DNA of 64,000 nt, taken from Candidatus Eisenbergiella intestinipullorum. GTDB lineage: Bacteria; Bacillota; Clostridia; Lachnospirales; Lachnospiraceae. The notes below the pieces were generated by a model, which ran no database searches, had not been told where the DNA came from, and was given only the letters and a program-made list of their open reading frames with translations. Shown piece after piece: positions 28,470-37,683 of the stretch; within the stretch, counting starts at the first letter, position 1; each line of letters starts with the position of its first letter. The translations under genes and the position numbers were made by a program. The stretch spans positions 1 through 64,000 of the forward strand of contig DWWH01000044.1 of assembly GCA_019119815.1 (NCBI GenBank). Reading direction: 5' to 3'.

Positions 28470-29623
28470 TGAGGAAGGACGAAACATTCTGGCAGGAGGG
28501 CATGGACGGGAAGCGTTTTGCCCTCTGCTTTTTCCGAAGACTGTGGCTTATGGCCATCTCGGGAGCGCTCGGGGCGGCCCTGGGCGCCGGTCTGTACCTG
28601 TTCGCAGCGGTGGCCCTTGCCGGCCCGCCGGAGTATCAGGTGTTTTCCCAGTACCGCATCTATTTTGACAGTGAGAAATACGGGGAGATCCAGGACTACT
28701 ACAACGCCTATACCTGGGGCGAGATCATGAAAACGGATGAAGTGGTGGATTATGTGATGGAGGTCCTGCCGGAGCACATCACAAAGGAGCAGGTCAGGGC
28801 GTCGGTGTCCGTGGGAGCGATGAACGATGTGAAGATCATGCCGCTTACCATCACTACGCAGGATCCGGAGCTTTCGGAGACCATCGCAAAAGCTTATGTG
28901 TACGGCCTGGACCGGTTTGGTCATTCCATCGAAGGACTGGACGGCATGGACTGCTGGCTCCTGGAGGAGGCGAAGAAGGTCCCGCGGGGCACAAAGGCAG
29001 GAAATGCGGCGCTGCTCGGCGCTGTTCTGGGAGCGGCCGCCGGCTTTTTTGGCTGGCTGTTCTGGTACTGTCTGGATGATTCTGTCTATCTGGAAGCGGA
29101 TTTTGAGGACCGCTTCGGCATTCCCGTTCTCGGCGTCCTGACGGAGAAAAAAGACGCTTCCTTCCGGAAAGAACTGGAAACCGCTCTGGCGTTTTGCCTG
29201 CGGGGAAGAGAACGCATCAGCCTGGCGGATGCGGCTCAGGCGGCAGACTGCTGCGGCCCGGAGAAGGGAAGAAAAGGACGCGGAGGGCTTTCGGCGGACG
29301 GGGCAGGAAGCGCTGCGGGGGGCGGCAGGTGCACGGACAGCGCGTGTCCCGGGGCAAAGATCCTGAGAGAGGCAGCAGAGTGCATGGATCTGGAGACAGA
29401 GTGGGAGGAGTGCCGCTGGCCTTTTGACAGCGAGGCGGCGGAGCGGATGCGCCGAAACGGCGTGATCCTCCTGCTTCCCTGGGGAAAGGGGAGCGGCCGG
29501 ATGGCCGGAAGGCTGGCGGACCGGCTGGAGACGCTTGAGATCCCCGTTCTGGGGGCTGTGATCTACGGCGTGCAGGATCGTTTCCTGCATGCGTATTATG
29601 GAAGAAAGGGAGGCCGGGCATGA
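28469..29623 (+). CDS. Wzz/CapA-like chain-length protein with a P-loop-less kinase-like C-terminus
   Basis: These membrane proteins control polysaccharide chain length. Two helices frame the extracytoplasmic part (about residues 24-50 and 182-205). Residues 210-230 (DRFGIPVLGVLTEKK) and the last 60 residues (LETLEIPVLGAVIYG) resemble a CpsD-type tyrosine kinase fused behind CapA. However, no Walker A motif and no tyrosine-rich tail are seen, and residues 255-320 are Gly/Ala/Cys-rich. It is probably a degenerate fusion that retains only the length-control role. It overlaps its neighbours at both ends (TAATG, ATGA). Length is 384 residues. Confidence 0.75.
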   Translation: MRKDETFWQEGMDGKRFALCFFRRLWLMAISGALGAALGAGLYLFAAVALAGPPEYQVFSQYRIYFDSEKYGEIQDYYNAYTWGEIMKTDEVVDYVMEVLPEHITKEQVRASVSVGAMNDVKIMPLTITTQDPELSETIAKAYVYGLDRFGHSIEGLDGMDCWLLEEAKKVPRGTKAGNAALLGAVLGAAAGFFGWLFWYCLDDSVYLEADFEDRFGIPVLGVLTEKKDASFRKELETALAFCLRGRERISLADAAQAADCCGPEKGRKGRGGLSADGAGSAAGGGRCTDSACPGAKILREAAECMDLETEWEECRWPFDSEAAERMRRNGVILLLPWGKGSGRMAGRLADRLETLEIPVLGAVIYGVQDRFLHAYYGRKGGRA

Positions 29624-30426
29624 GACTGCAGCTTCTGATCTCCACGGTGAACGAGGATCTGGAAACGCTGGCGCAGCGGATGAACCTCCAGGCGGACGCG
29701 ATCGTGGTCAACCAGTGTGACAGGAATGAATACCGGGAGTACGGATATGAAGGGCACCGGATCCGCTGCTACAGCTTTGCGGAGCGCGGCGTGGGACTTT
29801 CCCGGAACAACTGTCTGATGCGTGCGGACGGGGAGCTGTGCCTGTTTGCGGATGAGGACATCGTGTACCGGCCGGGCGCGGTCAGGGCAGTGACGGAGGA
29901 ATTTGAAAAAAATCCGGATGCGGATATGATCCTGTTCAACGTGGATGTGCCGGAGGAGAGAAGAACCTACCACATCGACAGCTACGGCAGGGTGCGCTGG
30001 TACAACTGCGGCAGATACCCCACCTTCAGCTTTGCGGCGCGCACGCGGAAGCTGCACGAGGCCGGCGTGACCTTTTCTCTTCTGTTCGGCGGCGGAGCGA
30101 AGTACAGCAACGGCGAGGACAGCCTGTTCCTGGCGCAGTGCATCCGCAAAGGCCTGAAGGTCTACAGGGCGCCTGTGACCATCGGACGGGAGAACGGCAG
30201 ACCCTCCACCTGGTTTCATGGGTACAATGAAAAGTTTTTTTATGACAGAGGCGTGCTTTACCGTTTCCTCTATGGCAAAGCGGCGTTTCCCATGGCGGTG
30301 CGGTTTCTGCTGAAGAACCGGGCGGAAATGTTCCGGGCTCCGGGAGCGGAAGATGGAGGGAAAGCGGGCCTTTCCATGGGACAGGCATTTGCTCTGATGG
30401 GAAAAGGGATCAGGATGAAGGAATGA
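29620..30426 (+). CDS. Family 2-like glycosyltransferase
   Basis: This 268-residue GT-A-type glycosyltransferase starts RLQLLISTVNEDLETLA. It has VVNQCDRN near residue 30, GLSRNNCLMRA near residue 60 and the acidic motif FADEDIVY near residue 74, in place of the usual DxD. A later GGGAKYSNGEDSLFL (about residues 155-169) carries the expected catalytic acid pattern ED. The ATG overlaps the preceding stop (ATGA) and the next gene overlaps its own stop in the same way, so translation is coupled. Confidence 0.82.
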   Translation: MRLQLLISTVNEDLETLAQRMNLQADAIVVNQCDRNEYREYGYEGHRIRCYSFAERGVGLSRNNCLMRADGELCLFADEDIVYRPGAVRAVTEEFEKNPDADMILFNVDVPEERRTYHIDSYGRVRWYNCGRYPTFSFAARTRKLHEAGVTFSLLFGGGAKYSNGEDSLFLAQCIRKGLKVYRAPVTIGRENGRPSTWFHGYNEKFFYDRGVLYRFLYGKAAFPMAVRFLLKNRAEMFRAPGAEDGGKAGLSMGQAFALMGKGIRMKE

Positions 30427-31616
30427 AGGGAATACTATTTTACGGATTCATCGGCATCCTGACGATGGGAGCCGCATGTCTGGTGAAAAGGGAATCTGGC
30501 GGAATGCGGCCGGATGCGGGAAAAGGCGGAAAGCCGGGCCGGGGAAATGCGGTCCGGCTTCGGGAAAACGGGCCTATGGACAGACGGGAGGCGCTGAACC
30601 GGACGGCGCTTCTGTTCCTGTTTGCGGTGCTGACAGGGCTGGCAGCTCTGCGCATCGACGTGGGAAACGATTACGGGAACTATGTGAACACCTTCCACGA
30701 GATCTTCGTGGGAGGCTATGTGGTGACGGAGCCCGGCTTCAATCTGCTGGTCCGCCTGCTCTATACCCTGTCCGGAGGAGAAAATTATCTGCTGGTCTTC
30801 GGAGTCTTTGCTGCGGCGACCACCTTCCTGTTCCTGAAGGCCATGTACGATCAGAGCCTGGATTTTCCACTGTCCTTCGCCCTGTTCATGCTGTTCGGGC
30901 TCTATTTTCGCACCTTCAACACGGTACGCTACTATTTTGTCCTGGCCGTCACGCTGTACAGCCTGCGGTATGTGCTGAAGCGGGAGTACGGAAAGTTTCT
31001 GCTGCTGATCCTGGGGGCGGCGCTGTTTCACAAATCAGTCCTGGTGGTGATCCCGCTGTACCTGATCGCTCTCCTTCCCTGGAAAAAATGGCAGGTGATC
31101 CTGGGGGCGGCGCTGTCCGTCAGCCTGCCGCTGTTTCAGAATTTCTGGATGGGGATTTTGCTGAAGCTGTACCCTTCCTACCAGAATACGGTCTATCTGG
31201 AGCAGGGGACCGGGCTGGAGGGAAGCCTGATGGGGATCGTGCGCTGCGCGGCGGTGCTTCTCTTTTGCCTGGCCGGCTGGAGAGAGGTCAGGGAAAGTGC
31301 GGCGAACCTGTTTTATTTCAAGCTGAATCTGCTGGGGCTTGCGCTCTACACCTGCGCTTCCTTCATTCCGCTGGTGTCCCGGCTGGGGTATTATCTCATC
31401 ACCCCCCATCTGCTGCTGGTGCCGGGAGTCCTGTACGCCATGAAGGGAAAGCGGACGGACAGACGGAAGTTGTTGTACGCGGCCGTGCTGGTATTTTCCG
31501 TTCTGTATTTCGGAATTTTTCTGCTGACCGCTCATCAGGTGGGGGTTCGGGTGCTGCCCTATCACACATGGGTCTTTACGGAAAAGGAGTGGCTGAATGG
31601 CTCATATATTTTTTAG
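30423..31616 (+). CDS. EpsG-family polysaccharide polymerase
   Basis: EpsG proteins are polytopic membrane proteins thought to polymerise exopolysaccharide repeat units in Firmicutes, equivalent to Wzy. There are about nine to eleven hydrophobic segments. The family signature R-x-D-x-G-x-D-Y-x-x-Y is clear as RIDVGNDYGNY near residue 78, followed by EPGFNLL near residue 103. A charged insert (residues 20-55) after the first helix is unusual. Length is 397 residues. It overlaps the preceding gene by 4 bases and the following one by 20. Confidence 0.88.
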   Translation: MKGILFYGFIGILTMGAACLVKRESGGMRPDAGKGGKPGRGNAVRLRENGPMDRREALNRTALLFLFAVLTGLAALRIDVGNDYGNYVNTFHEIFVGGYVVTEPGFNLLVRLLYTLSGGENYLLVFGVFAAATTFLFLKAMYDQSLDFPLSFALFMLFGLYFRTFNTVRYYFVLAVTLYSLRYVLKREYGKFLLLILGAALFHKSVLVVIPLYLIALLPWKKWQVILGAALSVSLPLFQNFWMGILLKLYPSYQNTVYLEQGTGLEGSLMGIVRCAAVLLFCLAGWREVRESAANLFYFKLNLLGLALYTCASFIPLVSRLGYYLITPHLLLVPGVLYAMKGKRTDRRKLLYAAVLVFSVLYFGIFLLTAHQVGVRVLPYHTWVFTEKEWLNGSYIF

Positions 31617-32484
31617 CATTGTGATCGTATCCCTCGATCCCGGAAAAAAGCTGGCGAAAACGTTGAAAAGCGTGCTGGATCAGGAGTATGGAAACTTTGA
31701 GATCATTCTCAAGGACGGAGGGTCTGCGGACGGTTCGCTGCGAAGGGAAAAGGACGGTTCTCTTTCGGTGGTGTGGCCGGAGAAGGCAGAGGCGGCCTCC
31801 GGCCGGCCCGCACCGGACAGCCGGGTGCATATTTTCCAAAGTCCGGACCGGGGGATCTATGACGGGATGAACCAGGCGATTTCCCATGTCAGCGGGGATT
31901 ATGTGATGTTTTTGAACTGCGGGGACAGCCTTTACGATCCCGGAGTGCTCGCCCGGACGGCGGAACGGATTGAAGAAGCGGAAAGCGGGCGGGACAGTCG
32001 TTTCCGCGCAAGGCCTTTTTTGTTTTACGGGGACCAGTATAATGAAAAGCAGGGCTGCCGGGTCTGCTCTGCGCCGAAGCTGAACGATTTTGCCTGCTAT
32101 CGCAACGTTCCTTGTCACCAGGTCTGCTTTTATGATGCCTCCCTGTTCTGGGAGAGAGGATATGATACGGATTTCCGGGTCCGGGGAGACTATGAGCATT
32201 TTCTCTACTGCATCTACGAGCGGGGCGCGGAGGCGGTGCACCTGCCTTTTATCGTCTCTTCGTATGAGGGCGGCGGCTTTTCGGAAACGAAGGAGAACAG
32301 AAAACGGTCTGAGCTGGAGCACAGGATCATCACCCGATACTATCTGGGACGGAAAAAGAGCGCCTGCTACCGGGCGGCCATGCTGCTGTCCCTGGCTCCG
32401 GTACGGACAAGGATTGCGGAAAATCCGTCTCTGGCAAAAGGGTATAACGCGGTGAAGGCGGCGCTTTACAGAGGAAAGCGTTGA
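31597..32484 (+). CDS. Family 2 glycosyltransferase
   Basis: This GT2 enzyme of 295 residues has SIVIVSLDPGKKLAKTL at the start, ILKDGGSADGS near residue 37 and the acceptor-site SPDRGIYDGMNQAIS near residue 81, a motif of WcaA/WcaE-like transferases. It has no DxD in the usual place; NCGDS follows near residue 105. The start lies 20 bases inside the EpsG gene, and GGAGT at 31586-31590 is the likely ribosome site. It closes the coupled block 27078-32484. Confidence 0.86.
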   Translation: MAHIFFSIVIVSLDPGKKLAKTLKSVLDQEYGNFEIILKDGGSADGSLRREKDGSLSVVWPEKAEAASGRPAPDSRVHIFQSPDRGIYDGMNQAISHVSGDYVMFLNCGDSLYDPGVLARTAERIEEAESGRDSRFRARPFLFYGDQYNEKQGCRVCSAPKLNDFACYRNVPCHQVCFYDASLFWERGYDTDFRVRGDYEHFLYCIYERGAEAVHLPFIVSSYEGGGFSETKENRKRSELEHRIITRYYLGRKKSACYRAAMLLSLAPVRTRIAENPSLAKGYNAVKAALYRGKR

Positions 32485-32503
32485 ATAAAAGGGGCTTGTG
32501 GCG

Positions 32504-32555
32504 GAAGAATCGCTGCGCGATTCTTCTCATTTCATGAAATGCGGCCTGTGGCCGC
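32504..32555 (+). repeat. Hairpin pair between glycosyltransferase genes
   Basis: A 10-bp stem with a 3-base loop (32504-32513 with 32517-32526) is followed by TTTCATGAAA and GCGGCC/GGCCGC (32541-32555). The last hairpin ends ten bases before an AGAGGAA ribosome site, as at 25157-25188. Confidence 0.7.
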
Positions 32556-32570
32556 AGGAAAGAGGAAGTC

Positions 32571-33881
32571 ATGAGGATTCTGTGGCTTTTGAATATCTGT
32601 CCGCCTGCGGCGGCGGAGGCGCTCGGGATAGCATACAGCGTGCGGGAAGGGTGGATCACCGGCGCGCTGGACCGTTATCTTTCCGAAGGGGAAGAGGCGG
32701 CGGAGAAAATGGAGCTGGGGCTCTGCTTTCCCTTTGACGGGGAAGAGCTTTCCGGCGTCAGGCGGCTTTACCCGATGAGAGAGAAGGAGAGGGGACAGGG
32801 ACGCCGGATTTCGCTGTACGGATTCCGGGAGGATCTGAAGCGGCCGGAGCGCTATGATGCCGGTCTGGAGAATCGCTTTGCAGAAATTCTTGCAGATTTC
32901 AGGCCGGACCTGGTACACATCTTCGGAACGGAATTTCCTCATGCTCTTGCCATGACGCGCGCCTTCCGGAAGCCGGAACGGACGCTGGTATCCATGCAGG
33001 GACTGGTAGGGGCGTGCGCGGACAGCTATATGGCGGACCTTCCGCCTTCTGTGCAGAACAGCGTGACGCTGCGGGATTTTCTGCGCGCAGACAGCCTGCG
33101 CCGGCAGCAGGAAAAATTTCGCATCCGCGGAAAACGGGAGCGGGAGGTGCTTTCCTCCTGCGCCCATGTGGCGGGCCGCACCCGGTTTGACCGGGAAGGA
33201 ACGCTGGCCTGCAATCCGAAGCTGACGTATCACAATCTGAACGAGACCATGCGTGCCTGCTTTTATGAAGGAAACTGGAGCAGGAAGCGCTGCCGGAGCT
33301 TTGAGATCTTTGCGAGCCAGGGAGACTATCCGCTGAAGGGCTTTCACTATCTGCTGCAGGCGATGCCGGAAATCCTGCGGGAATTTCCGGGGGCCCATGT
33401 GAGCGTGGCGGGGATTCCTGTTACGGGATATGCGACCCTGAAGGAAAAGCTGAAGATCTCAGGCTATGGGAAGTACTTAAGAAGGCTGATGGAGGAAAAC
33501 CATCTGCAAGAGAAGATCTCCGTGCTCGGAAATCTGTCGGATGTACAGATGAAGCAGGCCTATCTGAACAGCCATGTGTTCGTCTGCCCTTCCGCTCTGG
33601 AAAATTCTCCCAACTGCCTGGGGGAGGCCATGCTGCTCGGCGTGCCCTGCGCGGTGTCCCGGACAGGCGGCATTCCGGATATGGCGCAGGAGGAAAGGAG
33701 CGCTCTGTTTTTTGAAAAGGGAAACGTGCATGAGCTGGCCTCCTGCATCTGCCGTATTTTCCGGGACGATGCGCTGGCAGAACGGCTGTCCGGGGAAGCC
33801 AGAAAGCAGGCCGGAAAGAACCATGACGGAGATGCCAATTACAGACGGCTTCTGGAGATTTACCGGGAGATTCTGGGCTGA
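32571..33881 (+). CDS. Family 4 glycosyltransferase (GT-B)
   Basis: This GT-B enzyme of 436 residues has an N-terminal acceptor domain and a C-terminal donor domain. The donor domain has KGFHYLLQAMPEIL (near residue 257), the EX7E-type segment SALENSPNCLGEAMLLGVP (about residues 341-359) and a typical GGIPDM. An AGAGGAAG ribosome site precedes the ATG and a hairpin sits just upstream of it. The sugar is unknown. Confidence 0.88.
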   Translation: MRILWLLNICPPAAAEALGIAYSVREGWITGALDRYLSEGEEAAEKMELGLCFPFDGEELSGVRRLYPMREKERGQGRRISLYGFREDLKRPERYDAGLENRFAEILADFRPDLVHIFGTEFPHALAMTRAFRKPERTLVSMQGLVGACADSYMADLPPSVQNSVTLRDFLRADSLRRQQEKFRIRGKREREVLSSCAHVAGRTRFDREGTLACNPKLTYHNLNETMRACFYEGNWSRKRCRSFEIFASQGDYPLKGFHYLLQAMPEILREFPGAHVSVAGIPVTGYATLKEKLKISGYGKYLRRLMEENHLQEKISVLGNLSDVQMKQAYLNSHVFVCPSALENSPNCLGEAMLLGVPCAVSRTGGIPDMAQEERSALFFEKGNVHELASCICRIFRDDALAERLSGEARKQAGKNHDGDANYRRLLEIYREILG

Positions 33882-33947
33882 GAAAGGCATTCCGCGGTTT
33901 TGCCAGAAGCTGCAGCAGTCTGCCAGGTCTTTTATGGAGGAAAAGGG

Positions 33948-35087
33948 ATGAAGGTGACCTTTGTATCCAACTATATCAACCATCATCAGATCCCCTTCTG
34001 CGACGCGCTTTACCGGAGGCTGGGAGAGGATTTTACTTTTATCCAGACGGAGCCCATGGAGGAAGAGCGCGTGAAAATGGGCTGGGGAGAGGCGCTGAAG
34101 GGCCTCCCTTATGTCAGGCTTCTGTATGAGGAGGAGACGCTGTGCCGGGAGAGGATCAACGGCTGTGACCTTCTCCTCGCCGGATGGATGGAGAAGCCGG
34201 AGCTGATCTATTCCCGGCTGGAAAGCGGGAAACCGGCTCTGCGCATCAGCGAGCGCATTTACCGGGAAGGACAGTGGAAGGCGATTTCTCCCAGGGGGCT
34301 TGCGGCCAAGTACCGGGAGCATATCCGCTACCGCAATAAGCCGGTTTATCTGCTGTGTGCCGGGGCGTATGTGGCTTCGGATTTTACGCTGATCCACGCC
34401 TATCCGGGAAAGATGCTGCGCTTCGGCTATTTCCCCGAAGCGAAGCAGCCGCAGCAGCAGGCAGAAAAGCCGAAGGACGGACCGGTGCAGCTTCTGTGGG
34501 CGGGCAGGCTGATGGAACTGAAGCATCCGGAATTCGCTCTGCGTCTTGCCGCGGATCTGAAGCGGGAAGGATATGATTTCCGGCTGAAGATGATCGGCGG
34601 CGGAGCGCTGGAGGGAGAGCTTCTGGAGCAGATCCGCCGGGAGGGACTTTCCGGAGTGGTGGAAATGACGGGCTTTCTGCCGCCCGGAGAAGTGCGCCGC
34701 GCCATGGAGGAAAGCCACATTTTCCTCTTTACCAGCAATCACCTGGAGGGCTGGGGCGCCGTGGTCAATGAGGCCATGAACAGCAGGTGTGCGGTGGTCG
34801 CGAGCGAAGAGGCGGGCGCGGTCCCGTACCTGATCCGCCACGGGGAGAACGGAATGATCTATCAGAAGGACCGGTACGAAGAGTTCTACAGAGCGGCCCG
34901 CTATCTGGCAGGACAGGAAAAGGACAGGGAACGGATGGGACAAAAGGCCTGTGAAACAATCCTGACGGAATGGAATGCAGATACGGCGGCCGCAAGATGT
35001 CTGCAGCTGTATGAAGGATGGCGGAACGGGGAGATCCTTTTGCCGGAACAGGGACCGTTGTCCCGCGCTCCGCTGATCCGGCCCTGA
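33948..35087 (+). CDS. Family 4 glycosyltransferase (GT-B)
   Basis: This GT-B enzyme of 379 residues starts KVTFVSNYINHHQIPFCDAL, typical of one subgroup of capsule transferases. The donor domain has LLWAGRLMELKHPE (near residue 182), GFLPPGEVRRAMEE and the segment SNHLEGWGAVVNEAMNSRC (about residues 263-281). The start at 33948 follows GGAGGAAAAGGG; the longer frame from 33900 is rejected. It lies 66 bases after the preceding GT4 gene. Confidence 0.88.
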   Translation: MKVTFVSNYINHHQIPFCDALYRRLGEDFTFIQTEPMEEERVKMGWGEALKGLPYVRLLYEEETLCRERINGCDLLLAGWMEKPELIYSRLESGKPALRISERIYREGQWKAISPRGLAAKYREHIRYRNKPVYLLCAGAYVASDFTLIHAYPGKMLRFGYFPEAKQPQQQAEKPKDGPVQLLWAGRLMELKHPEFALRLAADLKREGYDFRLKMIGGGALEGELLEQIRREGLSGVVEMTGFLPPGEVRRAMEESHIFLFTSNHLEGWGAVVNEAMNSRCAVVASEEAGAVPYLIRHGENGMIYQKDRYEEFYRAARYLAGQEKDRERMGQKACETILTEWNADTAAARCLQLYEGWRNGEILLPEQGPLSRAPLIRP

Positions 35088-35171
35088 AGCAGGAGCAGGG
35101 AACAAAACAGAAGAAAAGGATCAAAAACAGGCTCCTGCCGCGGGAAAAAGCTGCGGCGCGGAGGGGAGGAA

Positions 35172-36173
35172 ATGATGGAACAACCACTGATCACAGTTAT
35201 TATACCGGTTTATAATATCCCGGACTGCCTGGAACGCTGCGTGGCGTCGGTCTGCGCCCAGACCTGGAAAAATCTGGAGATCCTGCTGGTGGACGACGGC
35301 TCCACGGACGGAACGGGCGCGCTCTGCGATTCGCTGGCGCAGCGCGACGGGCGTATCCGGGTTTTTCATAAGCAAAACGGCGGTTCCTCCTCCGCGCGAA
35401 ATATGGGGATCGAAAACGCGGGGGGAGAGTGGCTGGGCTTCGTGGACAGCGATGACTTCATCGAGCCCCGGATGTATGAAACCATGATGAAGGAGGCGCT
35501 GAAGGGCGGCTACCGTATCGTTCAGATCTCCAGAGACGAGATCGGAGAGGATGGAAAGCGCAGGCCGGATGTGTGTGTACCTCCGAAGGAAGCGGTGTTT
35601 CGGGAAAGCGGCGAATTTTTCCGGACCCTGCTTTTGCACGAAGGGGACTGTTCCTTCTGCACCAAGCTGGTGGACGCGGCGCTTTTTCAGAACAGGAGGT
35701 TCCCGGAGGGAGAGCTGAATGAGGATTTTTACCTGCTCCTGCAGCTTCTTCCGGAGGCGGGCGGCGTGCGCATCCTGCCCCAGCAGTTCTATCATGTCTA
35801 TTACCGTATGGGAAGCAATACCCGGAAAAAGGACCGCAGCGAATTTTCCCGCGTGTTTCTGGACATCGTAAAAAATGCGGACTTTGCACAGAAGCTGGCG
35901 AAGGAGCGCTTCCCGCAGTATGAAAGAGAGGCGGCCCGTTTCGGATTGTACCAGCGGCTGGACTTTCTTCTGCACATCCCGGTGGAGCAGATGACACGGG
36001 CAAATGCTTTTTACCGGGAAGTCATTCGTTACTGCCGTGCAAATGTGCGGGAAACAGTGACGAATCCCTATCTGACGAAGCAGCAGAAGCTGTACCTGCT
36101 GCTTCTGACGGCGGCTCCCCGCCCCGTGCGCGCGCTGCACCGTCTGACCATGCGGATGCGGGACATAGGTTGA
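35172..36173 (+). CDS. Family 2 glycosyltransferase (CpsI/EpsJ-like)
   Basis: This 333-residue GT2 enzyme has the full N-terminal signature: ITVIIPVYNIPDCLERCV, LLVDDGSTDGTG (near residue 38), GGSSSARNMGIE and the DxD-type VDSDDFIEP (near residue 94). The C-terminal 130 residues are helical, as in EpsJ-like exopolysaccharide transferases. GGAGGAA lies just before tandem ATGs at 35172 and 35175. It is the last gene before a strong promoter at 36290. Confidence 0.88.
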   Translation: MMEQPLITVIIPVYNIPDCLERCVASVCAQTWKNLEILLVDDGSTDGTGALCDSLAQRDGRIRVFHKQNGGSSSARNMGIENAGGEWLGFVDSDDFIEPRMYETMMKEALKGGYRIVQISRDEIGEDGKRRPDVCVPPKEAVFRESGEFFRTLLLHEGDCSFCTKLVDAALFQNRRFPEGELNEDFYLLLQLLPEAGGVRILPQQFYHVYYRMGSNTRKKDRSEFSRVFLDIVKNADFAQKLAKERFPQYEREAARFGLYQRLDFLLHIPVEQMTRANAFYREVIRYCRANVRETVTNPYLTKQQKLYLLLLTAAPRPVRALHRLTMRMRDIG

Positions 36174-36289
36174 AGCGGTCTCTCTTCTGAAATAGGAGGG
36201 AAAGGAACTGTACGGCTGAACCGGCTACAGCTCTTCATCCAGAAAGACACGGGAGCCGGGGATTTGGAAACCGGCCGGAGGCGGGTTTC

Positions 36290-36318
36290 TTGCATTGCCC
36301 CGTCCCCTATGCTATAAT
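36290..36318 (+). promoter_or_regulatory. Strong promoter upstream of pseB
   Basis: TTGCAT (36290-36295), 17 bases and a perfect, extended TGC-TATAAT (TATAAT at 36313-36318). The leader to pseB is about 160 bases. The rest of the 36174-36486 gap shows no gene. Confidence 0.7.
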
Positions 36319-36486
36319 GTGCGAAAAGGGCGTTTTTGCCCCAATTTCTGTAAAAAATGAAATTGTATAAGCGCTCCGGAACCGGCAGAAAATAAATACG
36401 GCCTGAAAAAGTGACACGCAGCAGACGAAAAATACGGCGGCGTACGGGGCTGCGGCGCCGGACGCGGATACAGACGGAGGAAAAGA

Positions 36487-37482
36487 ATGTTAAATGATAA
36501 GACCATACTGATCACGGGCGGAACCGGCTCCTTTGGAAAAAGCTTCACCAGATACGTGCTGAAGCATTATCATCCGAAGAAGATCATCATTTATTCCAGA
36601 GATGAGTACAAGCAGTTCGTGATGCAGAATGAGCTGAAGGAATATGATTCCGTGATGCGCTACTTCATCGGGGATGTGCGGGATAAGGACAGGATGAAAA
36701 GGGCCTTTGAAGGCGTGGACTACGTAATCCACGCGGCGGCCTTAAAGCAGGTGCCAGCCTGTGAATACAATCCCAACGAGGCGATCCGCACCAATGTGGG
36801 CGGCGCGCAGAACGTGATCGACGCGGCGCTGGATACCAACGTGAAGAAGGTGATCGCCCTGTCTACGGACAAGGCGGTGAATCCGGTCAACCTGTACGGC
36901 GGCACCAAGCTGGTGAGCGACAAGCTCTTTGTGGCGGCGAACGCCTATTCCGGAACCAAGGATATCTGCTTCGCCATCGTCCGCTACGGCAATGTGGCGG
37001 GAAGCCGCGGCTCCATTATCCCGCTGTTCCATAACATCATCAAAAACGGCGGAACGGAGCTTCCCATCACGGACATGCGCATGACCCGCTTCTGGATCAG
37101 CCTGACGGAGGGTGTGGAGCTGGTGATCAAGGCGCTGAGGGAAGCGAAGGGCGGAGAAACCTTCATCAGCAAGATCCCTTCTTTCCGCGTGCCGGATCTG
37201 GCGGAGGCCATGCTTCCCGGCTGCAAAATAAAGGAGATTGGCATCCGTCCCGGCGAGAAGCTGCACGAGATCATGGTGACCACAGAGGATTCCTTCAATA
37301 CCTACGAATATGACAAGCACTATATCGTCTATCCGCAGGTGGTGTTCAACGACAGGCAGGTGCCCGATCTTTCCGGGAAAAAGGTGGAGGAGGGCTTCTC
37401 CTACAGCTCCGGGACCAACAGCGAGTGGCTTTCCGTGGAGGATCTGAGGGAGCGCCTGAAGGAAGTGGAGCTGGAAAAATAA
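36487..37482 (+). CDS. pseB: UDP-GlcNAc 4,6-dehydratase (inverting), pseudaminic acid pathway
   Basis: PseB is the first enzyme of CMP-pseudaminate synthesis, removing water from UDP-GlcNAc with inversion at C5. The NADP loop is TGGTGSFGK (near residue 10). The YxxxK pair is Y137/K141 in LYGGTKLVSDK. Family features HAAALKQVPACEYNP (near residue 84) and MTRFWISL are present. Length is 331 residues. Similar enzymes (CapE/FlaA1) make other 2-acetamido-trideoxy sugars, but pseC next door and pseG/F/I at 53.6-57.9 kb favour pseudaminic acid. Confidence 0.9.
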   Translation: MLNDKTILITGGTGSFGKSFTRYVLKHYHPKKIIIYSRDEYKQFVMQNELKEYDSVMRYFIGDVRDKDRMKRAFEGVDYVIHAAALKQVPACEYNPNEAIRTNVGGAQNVIDAALDTNVKKVIALSTDKAVNPVNLYGGTKLVSDKLFVAANAYSGTKDICFAIVRYGNVAGSRGSIIPLFHNIIKNGGTELPITDMRMTRFWISLTEGVELVIKALREAKGGETFISKIPSFRVPDLAEAMLPGCKIKEIGIRPGEKLHEIMVTTEDSFNTYEYDKHYIVYPQVVFNDRQVPDLSGKKVEEGFSYSSGTNSEWLSVEDLRERLKEVELEK

Positions 37483-37563
37483 ACCAAAGCATGTAACGGC
37501 CGTCCTGCCTGGTGCGGCGGCCGCAGGCAGGGAATGCCCTGGCCGGCCGTTCCTGAGAGAAAA

Positions 37564-37600
37564 GCCCGGAAGCGGAAAACGCCTTCGGGCTGTCTTTTTT
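37564..37600 (+). terminator. Terminator-like hairpin between pseB and pseC
   Basis: GCCCGGAAGCG (37564-37574) pairs with CGCCTTCGGGC (37580-37590), with one wobble and one mismatch, then TGTC and six Ts (37595-37600). Further GC-rich inverted repeats precede it (37498-37550). Confidence 0.6.
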
Positions 37601-37683
37601 ATTCAAAAGGAAAGGCCCGCACACGATCCGGCGGGCGGAGGCGGTCACAGGTCCGGCGGCTTTCCGGAAATGGAGGAATACAG

